This document shows, piece after piece, positions 56,501 through 64,000 of a DNA stretch of 64,000 bases. Origin of the DNA: Dendrobium chrysotoxum. Taxonomy: Eukaryota > Streptophyta > Magnoliopsida > Asparagales > Orchidaceae. The stretch's first letter is position 1, and every line of letters begins with the position of its first letter. The notes beneath the pieces were generated by a model. The model saw only the letters and a list, made by a program, of their open reading frames with translations. It searched no databases and had not been told where the DNA came from. Position numbers and translations under genes: made by a program. The DNA lies in assembly GCA_019925795.1 (NCBI GenBank), contig CM034307.1:64480864-64544863 (forward strand), read 5' to 3'.

Positions 56501-57701
56501 TTTCTAATGCTTTTTTGCATGGTCAACTACACGAACAAGTCTTTATGCTGCAACCATCGGGTTTTCAAGATCCTCAGTACCCCAACCATGTCTGTCAGTT
56601 GCACAAAGCCATTTATGGCCTCAAGCAGTCGCCCCGTCAATGGTTCTCCACCTTCTCAGTTAATTTACAAAGGAATGGCTTCATCCAAAGTCAAGCCGAC
56701 CCGTCACTGCTTGTATTTCATCAAGGATCGATCTCCCTCTATTTACTGGTATATTTTGACGATCTTCTGCTTACCGGAAATGATCCTGCTGCCATTGACA
56801 ACCTCATACAACATCTGCATTCCTCGTTTAGCATGCGCAATCTCGGTAACATCTCCTATTTCCTCGGCATCCAGATCTCTACCACCAAACAAGGACTTCT
56901 TCTTAGCCAATCTCGGTACATTGCGGAACTACTTAATAAAGCAGGCATGCTTCATTGCAATCCAACTCTTAGCCCATTGCCATCCAAGTTAACAGCTCCA
57001 GAGAATCAAAACTCCCTATCTCCACAAGCTGACATGTACAAACAATTAGTTGGCTCCCTCCAGTATGTTACTATATCTAGACCGGATATTGCATTTGCAA
57101 TAAACTATCTCTGCCAACATATGCATACACCGCATAATATTCACTTCCAACATCTCAAACGGGTACTTCGATACCTCAGTGGGACAATTTCGCTTGCTCT
57201 GCCAATCACAGCCACGAATTTACAGCTCCATGCATATGCTGATTCGGACTGGGCTGCAAATCCGTTGGACCGCAAATCCATTTCAGGATTTTGTGTTTTT
57301 CTTGGAGCTAACCTTGTTTCTTGGTCAGTTAAGAAGCAGCCCACTGTCTCTCGCTCATCTACCGAAGCTGAATATCGGGCCTTGGCTGCCGTTGCATCAG
57401 ATGTTGTTTGGCTTCATCGCCTACTCCAGGACTACTGTATTCCCATTTCCTCGCCAACTCCTGTCTATTGTGACAATGTATCGGCCCTAGCCCTTGCAAA
57501 TAATCCGGTATTTCATGCTCGAACTAAGCATATAGAGGTCGACTACCATTTCATTCGTGATTGCATTAAAGCTTAGTCAACTATCGTGATCACATATCCT
57601 CACAAAATCAACCCGCCGATATCTTCACCAAACCATTATCCTACACCAGATTTCAACATTTACGCTCCAAGTTAACATTGCTCCAACCACTGTCAACTTG
57701 A
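53569..57701 (+). pseudogene. Copia gag-pol polyprotein, one nonsense codon and one frameshift
   Basis: From the first ATG after the primer site, 913 codons are open: gag domain (about 25-250), CCHC knuckle Cys291, Cys294, His299, Cys304, protease with DSGAS at Asp334, pre-integrase and HHCC region (WHHRLGHP from about 471), integrase core with Asp530, Asp593 and Glu629 (DDE with 35 residues between the last two), PQQNGVAERKHR motif. A TGA at 56308-56310 stands where relatives have tryptophan (GCK followed by W.F). Beyond it the same frame runs to 57576 with reverse transcriptase (KARLVAQGF, MDVSNAFLHG, YLLVYFDDLLLTG) and RNase H (ADSDWAANP, SRSSTEAEYRAL). A one-base loss in an A run near 57568 shifts the last 40 or so codons, which continue to TGA at 57699-57701 (ADIFTKPLS). 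Lineage not assigned. Confidence 0.93.
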
Positions 57702-57708
57702 GGGGCGG
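57698..57708 (+). other. Polypurine tract of the copia element
   Basis: TTGAGGGGCGG lies immediately before the 3' LTR, overlapping the end of the pol frame. Confidence 0.8.
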
Positions 57709-57964
57709 TATTAGCAGACCACTCAAGTAATCACACATGACTGTTCTGCTCCACTATCCTGCGGTATAACAAACCTTGTCCTAGTCTAATCTCAGCCGCT
57801 GATCTACTGGCACTCACTAAGGAGCGTAGGATTAAATCAGAGTTATTATATATATACTGTAACACTGTTCCAAGGAAAGCAAGATTAACACAGCAAATAG
57901 CTTCTTCTCTATTTCTCTTCTTTGCCTCTGTTTCTGTTCAGTGCAGGTACCGAAGTCTTCTACA
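57709..57964 (+). repeat. 3' LTR of the copia element
   Basis: 256 bp. Differences from the 5' LTR: CTGCGGTA for CTGCAGTA, AAACCTTG for AAATCTTG, and TACCGAAG for TACCAAAG. Followed by ATAAT. Confidence 0.93.
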
Positions 57965-58151
57965 ATAATTACTATCATCTCTCTGAATCAAATCTACATG
58001 TACCAATGGAAGGAAATTAATACAGAAATGTCTAACAATTAGTTTATATCACATGAACATCAATGGTTATCATATAAAACCATGCATGCCTAACCCAAAA
58101 CATTCCATGCATCATCAATGACCGACGTACGGAGATGTATACTACTCCTAG

Positions 58152-58792
58152 TTACAGAGAAATCTCGAGATCAACTTTGTTCGCAATGACGAAGCTCAGC
58201 TTGCCATCCCCATTTCTAAAGGCCCACGTCTCCACCTGATCGCCGATGGCAAAATGACTTCGGCGATGAAACTCTCTATACTTTCCTCCCTTAAGCACAG
58301 AAGCCTTACTTGAATACCCCTCATAAGATAAAGCGAACAACCCATCCGTTTCTGTTATAAACCATAACCTCGAGCCCTCCGTGTTCCCTCCCCCTGCTTC
58401 TTCTCCTTCTCTGCCATAAAGTCGGTGCCTGTTCGATTCAGCAGTAGAAATCAAATTCGCCGTTGCAAGCTCTTCTTCCGTCAGCGCCAGCATTATTCGA
58501 TCGTCGACGACCAAGAAGCGGTTTTGTTGGTCGCTGGTGTCGGAGGCATAGATTTTCTTCTCCATCACTTTCCATGCAAGGGAGGCTCCTTTATCTACGA
58601 TAAACTTCACGATCCACTCCGGCATATCTTCTATCATCTTCTCGCACAGGAGCTTACGAGGGTTGGTTGCTTTGGAAGAGGAAGGGGAGATAACAACTTC
58701 AAGATGAGATTGAGTATTTTCATATTCTCTCTTTCGAAGTTAACATTTAACGTGAAGAAATAGAATGGACGGAGAGTATAAGAAGTGGACAT
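58152..58792 (-). pseudogene. B3 domain gene copy D, frameshifted
   Basis: Minus-strand relative of units A and C. The original ATG is at 58792 (MSTSYTLRPF). A frameshift in the segment after the proline-rich LPLPKQP part (near 58645) ends that frame, while the rest is open from 58637: EDMPEWIVKFIVDKGASLAW, SDTSDQQNRFLV, then a short deletion where A has RKHIID, and EFHRRSHFAIGDQVETWAF. Residues otherwise resemble a B3 domain. It could start translation inside only as a truncated protein, so a pseudogene is the better reading. The young copia element sits 188 bp beyond its 3' end. Confidence 0.75.
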
Positions 58793-59047
58793 AATTTGAT
58801 ATGGTAGATAAGCTTTAGATTAAGCGGTTTATTTAATGTTGCTTTTATAGACATTTTAGCTTCTTATAATAGATTTCAGAGTATTTTTATTTTAAGTATT
58901 TTCAAAAATTTGCAATTAGGATCTCAGATTATTAATAAATTATATTTTTAAAAATAAAATATTTGTTTTTTGAATTTTTTTTATAGAAATGAATTTATTT
59001 TATTTATATTACATTCCCTCAAACGTCGGTTAGGAGTCACATGTTGG

Positions 59048-59138
59048 GTTGATTTAATCTCCAATTTTCAACATTTAATCTAGTTTATTTATTTGCACCA
59101 TATTTGATTCATAGTTGAAAATTGGAGATTAAATCAAC
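59048..59138. repeat. Centre of the large inverted duplication
   Basis: A 25 bp perfect inverted pair (59048-59072 and 59114-59138, beginning GTTGATTTAATCTCC) around a 41 bp loop. Homology continues outward in both directions through the B3 promoters and coding starts (58152-59047 against 59139-59676). Confidence 0.9.
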
Positions 59139-59391
59139 CCCACAGGTGACTCACAACCGACATTTGAGGGAATGTAATATTTATAAAATAAATTCATTTC
59201 TATAAAGAAAATAAAAAAATAAATATTTTGTTTCTAAAAATATAATTTATTAATTGTCTGAGATTCTAACTGCAGATTCTTGAAGATATTTAAATAAAAA
59301 TTCTCTAAAATCTATTATAGAAAACTAAAATGTCTATAAAAGCAACAATAAATAAGCCGCTTAATCTAAAGCTAACCTACCAAATCAAATC

Positions 59392-59676
59392 ATGTCCACT
59401 TCTCATACTCTTCGTCCCTTCTATTTCTCCACGTTAAATGCTACCTTTGAAAAAGAGAATATGAAAACACTCGATCTCATCTCCAAGCTATTCCTTCCCC
59501 TTCCTCTTCCAAAGCAACCAACCCCCGCCACCTCCAGCGAGAAGATGGTAGAAGATATGCCGGAGTGGGTCGTGAAGCTTATCGTAGATAAAGGAGCCAC
59601 CTTTGCATGGAAAGTGATGGAAAAAAAATCTATGCCTCCAACGCCAACGACTTACAAAACCGCTTCTTGATAACAA
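59392..59676 (+). pseudogene. B3 domain gene copy E, truncated
   Basis: Head-to-head partner of copy D. ATG at 59392 (MSTSHTLRPFYF), then the proline-rich part, EDMPEWVVKLIVDKGATFAWKV, and a frame change in an A run (VMEKKSMPP, where A has VMEKEIYAS). Homology to the B3 gene stops at about 59676, after the NRFL codons, and a flank block follows directly. The B3 domain is therefore missing. TATA-like CTATAAAA lies about 60 bp upstream. Confidence 0.8.
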
Positions 59677-59679
59677 ATA

Positions 59680-60263
59680 CTAATCACCAAGTTTAAGAAA
59701 ATAGCAATTTTTTACCTGTAAATGACATATATATCATCATGAACAAAATAAAATCACATATTTCTCTTTGGGATTGAAACACAACAAAGGAAGAAGTAGG
59801 AAGCTCACGCAAAAGTGATTCTTAATAAATTTTCAAGATGTATAATTGGCAATTATAAAATAGACACAATGAAATGTAAGATTAAATTATCCAAAAATGA
59901 TGGATTCAACCAACTTCTAAAGTTTACTTGCAAGTTGATATTTGGCATGTGTAAGGACAAAAATTTTATATGGAGTTAGACGCGCCATACGGAAAGGCTA
60001 ATTTGGACCTACTTAGGCTTCGTCCAAAACGGTTTTTTTAATGCTTTGTCAGGCAGCTGAAGAGAGTAATTTTTTAAAACTGTTGTCTACAATAACTTTT
60101 GTTAAGGAAGTAAATCACGCAACGAAACAAGTAAGAAATATAAAATGTAGTGAAAATAAAGAACATGAGGATTAAACGTGAAAAAATCAAAAATAGAGAA
60201 AAAAACACAGAGCCACACCACACCAACAAATTCACAATGAAAATTTGGGAGAAAATAGATCTC

Positions 60264-60311
<48 letters not shown>

Positions 60312-60600
60312 GTCTATATTTTCTCTTGCACCATTCTCTCACTAGAACATACAAAGAGAAACATGTAGAAACCACCAAGCGACACAACCCCTAATGAAAA
60401 CCGAGAAAGAAAACTGTCAATCCGTCTCACAGCGCCATAACACCATATTTGGAGCGTCGCGGCGCTCCACTCTCTATCTCTAGTCTGCCTGATAGCACCG
60501 CTACGTCAGCTTCTGGAACGCCGTAGCACTCTGCTCTTTGTTTATCTCCAAGCAAATTATACAGCGCCCAGCAAAAAAATCTTCTTGTCCAAAAGCACTC
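59680..60600. repeat. Outer part of the right arm of the inverted duplication
   Basis: Reverse complement of 52100-52980. It joins copy E at the middle of its coding region, so the right arm lacks about 0.8 kb that the left arm keeps (B3 3' half and flank). 59940-60020 also matches 40540-40630. Noncoding. Confidence 0.8.
60266..60308. repeat. (TC)n microsatellite
   Basis: About 21 TC dinucleotides. The left-arm counterpart near 52400 has only a short imperfect GA run, so this tract expanded after the duplication or shrank there. Confidence 0.95.
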
Positions 60601-61560
60601 GAACTCAATGAGCTTTTGAGTAGAGCTAGACTGAGCTCCAGCTTGTTTAATACATGAGCTTGAGTATAGACTCGAGCTCGAACTTGTAGCTCAATAAGCT
60701 CGACTCATGAGCTCGTTAATGAGTGGAGCTCAAGTTAACTTGTGAGCCAGCTCGATTCACTTACACCCTAGATCCATTGATACCTTAAACTTTACCCCAA
60801 AAAAATGATATATTAAATGTGTATTAAGTTGTAGATTAATAGATTCCACTTCTAATGAATTTTATTGATTACACAACGGTAACTGGGCCATAGATAAAGA
60901 TATAGAAAAAAAAATGCATGTGATTTTTGTTTTATATATTGGTGACACTATCCTCACTTAGAGTCAAAGAAGCAATCTATTTCCCCACCGATGAAGCTTA
61001 ATGTTATAGGTATCAATGTTGAACCTGTCATCGAAAATTTTAATTTGGATCAATCCATGTAAGATTCGTGTTAGGTTTATATTAACTTAAGTGACTGAAA
61101 AACAAAATTGATCGGATTAGGCTCGAGCCGACTTGAAAAAAAAAATTTTAAAAAAGATAAAAAATGATCCCAAAAACATCCCCATAAAATCTTAGACCTC
61201 AATCTGACCATCATCATATCATAGTGATCATCACCTAGCATATTGTGTGTATGCAACCAGGGGCAGATCCAGACTTTTTTTTAGGATGGACAAACTCAAT
61301 ATACAAAAAAGAAAATATCAAAATCCATCAAAATCAAAGAATAATTTCATCCAACATAGAGATGTATTGTACCATTGCCAAAAAAAGTTTACAAACCAAG
61401 CCCTTGTAAATGAAAACCAGTAGCTCAATAAGAACGAAAAATATATCGATCAGGAGTTAAAAAGAGACCTTGAGAACAGAGTGAGCCGACTTGAGAAGAC
61501 GGGAGAGGGAGAATGAATAAGAGAGGAGAATCGGGAGAGGGAGAATAGATCAGAGGCTTC
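60601..61560. other. Noncoding; hAT-like end and B3-unit flank block
   Basis: 60620-60770 has repeated GAGCTCGA-type motifs and ends CACTTACACCCTA, like the right end of the hAT-like element at 10953-11505. 60830-61180 matches 41150-41480 (B3-unit flank). 61258 starts CAGGGGCAGATCCAG, typical of a hAT-type terminus, but I could not place the other end. Confidence 0.45.
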
Positions 61561-61740
61561 GGCCTCTTCTACTTGCCGGGCAATGAGGCATCGACCTCTG
61601 GCGAACTACTGCGAGACGGAGACCTCTTCAACGTCGAAGGCTGCATGCAATTTGCCAACGCCGATCACAAAACGTTCAAAACTTCAGATGGATGGGCAAG
61701 CACGCAGAGATGGGTCATATTAGGGCAAAAAATTATTTTT

Positions 61741-61742
<2 letters not shown>

Positions 61743-61774
<32 letters not shown>
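61743..61774 (+). repeat. Homopolymer tract G32
   Basis: 32 consecutive G in an otherwise mixed region upstream of the HSP20 gene. A spurious frame (61573-62106) crosses it. Similar tracts: G30 at 6776 and C24 at 35717. Confidence 0.9.
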
Positions 61775-61777
<3 letters not shown>

Positions 61778-62010
61778 AATTTCAAAACTACCCCTCTTCT
61801 ATATTAATTTTTTATTTTTTTAGGGTGTGCAACAAGTCCAGAGCTAGAAGCAGGCCTCTTTGGAATAATCAACTTGACTTATATAGCTTTCTGGTATCCA
61901 TCAACAACAGCAACCACAACCATCAGAAAAAATACAGAGAAAAGAAATATTCCCTGCTGCAATACAAAAGCAATGTGCACTCTACTTTCCCAAAAGCTAT
62001 CTCACCACCA

Positions 62011-62018
62011 TATAAAAG
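62011..62018 (+). promoter_or_regulatory. TATA box of the small heat shock gene
   Basis: TATAAAAG, 58 bp upstream of the ATG, implies a leader of about 25-30 bases. I do not see a canonical heat-shock element (alternating GAA/TTC with 2 bp spacing) in the 150 bp above it; the nearest, GAAATATTC at about 61945, has wrong spacing. Confidence 0.5.
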
Positions 62019-62068
62019 AGAAGATAGATACTCTCAACAGCTGAGCTTCCTTCCATTTGCTTGCAGTA

Positions 62069-62779
62069 ATGTCTCACAAGACAAGATTGGAAATCATAAC
62101 AGATGATGATCACTCTCAGAAATGGCTTCTTCCACTCAATGAAGATGTTTTTAGCTCCTATCTCAGTCAAGCTGGAGAAATAGCACAGAAAGTGTTCGGA
62201 GAAGGTTCACTATTCAGTCCACTTCTCTTTGGAAAGTTCTTTGATCCAGCTGATGCTTTTCCTCTATGGGACTTCGATTCAGAATTGCTTCTCTCCAGGC
62301 TTCACAGTTCCTCAAAGATCAGTGTTGATTGGTCTGAAACAGATGACAAGTATATCTTCAGAGCTGAACTTCCAGGTAATTTAGCCTAACTATACACGGT
62401 TTCTATTCTTTCAAGGAACATAATTGCTTAGTCCTCATCTATCTCCTTGTCCAAAGAACTCCTGAATTATTATTATTTTTTTAATTACTTCACAACAAAT
62501 CATGTTCATATCAGATGCTAACAGCTTCAGATGTTTTGACTGGTAGTGGGTGCAAGGAGTGTTGAAGTAGCACTAGGCGGAGTTAAAGAAAATTTGATAG
62601 AAATCAGTGGAATCTGGAATGTTGGAAATCCTACAGGAAGAGATTGGAAGATCAGAAAATGGTGGGAATATGGATTTGTCAGGCGTTTAGAGGTGGCAGA
62701 TGATGCTGATTGCAGAAAGATGGAAGCTTCCATCAACAATGATAATACTCTTGAGATTATCATCCCAAAGAGTTTATAA
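62069..62779 (+). CDS. Small heat shock protein, class VI (HSP20 family), two exons
   Basis: Small heat shock proteins are ATP-independent chaperones that hold unfolding proteins. Exon 1 is 62069-62375 and exon 2 is 62547-62779, joined by a 171 bp GT-AG intron (CTTCCAG before the donor, TGGTAG at the acceptor). Together they give 540 bases, 179 residues plus stop, in frame. N-terminal part: KWLLPLNEDVFSSYLSQ, then FGEGSLFSPLLFGKFFDPAD and AFPLWDFDSELLLSRL, which closely recall the Arabidopsis 21.7 kDa class VI protein (from memory). The alpha-crystallin domain starts about residue 80 (ISVDWSETDDKYIFRAELP) and continues in exon 2 (VEVALGGVKENLIEISGIW, WWEYGFVRRLEV, LEIIIPKSL at the C-terminus). 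The start is the ATG at 62069; nothing in frame upstream argues for an earlier one. Probably cytosolic: no transit peptide and no C-terminal KDEL/SKL signal. Confidence 0.9.
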
Positions 62780-64000
62780 ATCTGAAAATGATCTTCAAAC
62801 GCAGGGTGTGGTGGGCAATAATAAAAATTTGTATGAAGACTGAAAGAATATTTAATACCTGTTGTGGTATATATTAATTTATTCTGATTTTGTTGCGAGA
62901 AAGGATAGTTTTGTAAGGCATATCATCAAACATATATAATACACGACGAGCTTTCTGTTGATTCTCAATTCAAGTTCAATCCAAGATAGGTTCTGCTCAT
63001 GATAAAAAATCTATTGATTTTCAGAAATTTTCAAACAAAATTCACAATGAGTCCATTTGGGATGGCTACAATTTTTATCAAGTTGATTGTAAAAATGCTA
63101 TAGAGAAAGCAGTTTTTTCGAAGGTTGCTATAGAAAACAGCTTCTGAGCATAAAAATTTATCAAAAATAGAAAAAAAATGCCTAAATAAAAGCTGTGGTT
63201 AAGGTCCTAAAAACAAAGCAATAAAAAAAAGCTGTTCAAAACCAAACGAAACCATAATTTATCAAAGTATTATGTTTATAGGGGACCACCACTTGTAGAA
63301 GGAACCTAATTCTCTGCTGCTAAAGTTTGAAGGATTGGCGATTCGATTACAGCATTGCTTTTGGCAGAGATGATGCATTCAATTTAGCCAAAATAAAAGG
63401 CATAACCCTTTTCATAGTGTTGTTCCATTTAACTGTTATAATATAGAAGTCCAACTAGTAAGCAACTTAATATTTGAATTTATCGAATATATATGCATCA
63501 GTATTAAAACATAAAGCAATGCAAAAGTTTTCTAATATGGAGCATAAAGAGAGGATATATGTGAATCATTTGAAAATCTAACAACACCAAACATTGAAAT
63601 TTACTATTGCAGAGTATATGGAAAAATCATACATAAAGCATGTGGAAGCCTAACAACATATATTTAAAGCACATGGGAGCTTACTAACTTGGATATAAAC
63701 ATTCACATCACATAACAACGACTTCATTTTTTTTATTTATAACTCATGAAAACTTCTAATATGAACAATACAACTTCATATGAAATCAATATATATCCAC
63801 TTGCGATTGAAGCGTAGAACGAGTAAAGTTATATAATGTAATTACAAGTTTCTATATTCACATTATATCAAGTACGTAGGTAGAACTTTAAACTCAAGAA
63901 TATACGTGTGAATACCACATAAACATTGCTAACGAACTATATATTTGATCACATGATTTGTTAAAGCATGAAGAGGTGCTCATAGCCTCCATATTGCAAG
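62780..64000. other. 3' region of the HSP20 gene and noncoding DNA
   Basis: 62780-63040 is the probable 3' UTR and flank. Beyond it I see only the MITE-like segment at 63053-63255 and AT-rich DNA up to the window end. No further gene seen. Confidence 0.5.
63053..63255. mobile_element. MITE-like segment, diverged relative of the 40633 family
   Basis: Left end CCATTTGGGATGGCTAC and right end AACCAAACGAAACC are weak inverted repeats of the CGTTTGGGA type. The interior has repeated GCTGTT/AACAGC pieces like the MITEs at 40633-40898. Ends and target duplication could not be fixed. Confidence 0.35.

Larger units (their letters stand above)
53267..57964 (+). mobile_element. Ty1/copia LTR retrotransposon, young and nearly intact
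   Basis: 4,698 bp with 256 bp LTRs (53267-53522 and 57709-57964) differing at only three sites (1.2 percent) and a perfect 5 bp target duplication ATAAT (53262-53266, 57965-57969). Primer site, gag-pol frame and polypurine tract are all present. Domain order protease, integrase, reverse transcriptase, RNase H defines Ty1/copia. One nonsense codon and one single-base frameshift near the C-terminus are the only coding lesions seen. It lies in the 3' flank of broken B3 copy D. Confidence 0.95.

Noticed and set aside
61258..61800. Complete hAT element starting CAGGGGCAGATCCAG
   Set aside because: Left end looks right and TATGCAAC/TGTGCAAC nearly match as duplications, but the sequence at the right boundary does not form an inverted repeat with the left end.
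61573..62106. 177-residue frame upstream of the small heat shock gene
   Set aside because: It crosses the G32 tract (polyglycine) and ends inside the first exon of the heat shock gene in another frame.

Overview
The window is plant nuclear DNA, almost certainly from a eudicot. The evidence is intron-containing plant gene families (calcium-dependent protein kinase, class VI small heat shock protein, DUF313-type B3 protein), plant LTR retrotransposons primed by initiator methionine tRNA, L1 and RTE LINEs, hAT and Harbinger MITEs, and AT-rich intergenic DNA. Single-copy gene content is low; most of the window is transposable elements and rearranged segmental copies. A 500-base N gap lies at 19101-19600.

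Layout. 1-7190: a decayed minus-strand copia element split by a complete but dead Ty3/gypsy chromovirus (623-6452). 8417-9140: first coding exon of a CDPK gene on the minus strand. 9414-14790: noncoding DNA with a degenerate 30-33 bp minisatellite carrying a hAT-type insertion. 14774-17100: the first unit of a B3-domain gene family (unit A), with a Harbinger-type MITE in its promoter. 17670-19100: an orphan B3-type promoter followed by an L1 LINE. After the gap, 19601-31860 repeats 6833-19100 almost base for base. The repeat boundaries coincide exactly with the gap edges, and frame damage is concentrated at the gap-proximal end of each copy. I read this as two overlapping contig ends that were scaffolded without merging, so kinase, B3 and MITE copies in 19601-31860 probably should not be counted twice.

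30728-41500: the L1 continues to an abrupt end at 34163. It is followed by an LTR-like stretch holding a hAT element, B3-unit debris, a SINE-like fragment, and a second intact B3 gene (unit C, 37984-38652). 41551-42514: a long inverted repeat with about 320 bp arms, one arm interrupted by a short RTE fragment. 43289-46392: a full-length but inactive RTE LINE bounded by 13 bp target duplications. 48863-49477: a hAT-like element with GC-rich filler. 52100-60600: a large inverted duplication centred near 59093, with two head-to-head broken B3 copies (D and E) and a young copia element (53267-57964) inserted in the left arm. 62069-62779: a two-exon class VI-type small heat shock gene.

The likely functional genes are the CDPK (only its first coding exon is visible), B3 genes A and C, and the HSP20 gene. 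They are independent and I see no shared pathway. I found no clear candidate for a new biological system. The strongest points for a second look are the probable false duplication, the transposon-shaped B3 cluster, and the two long hairpin-forming structures.
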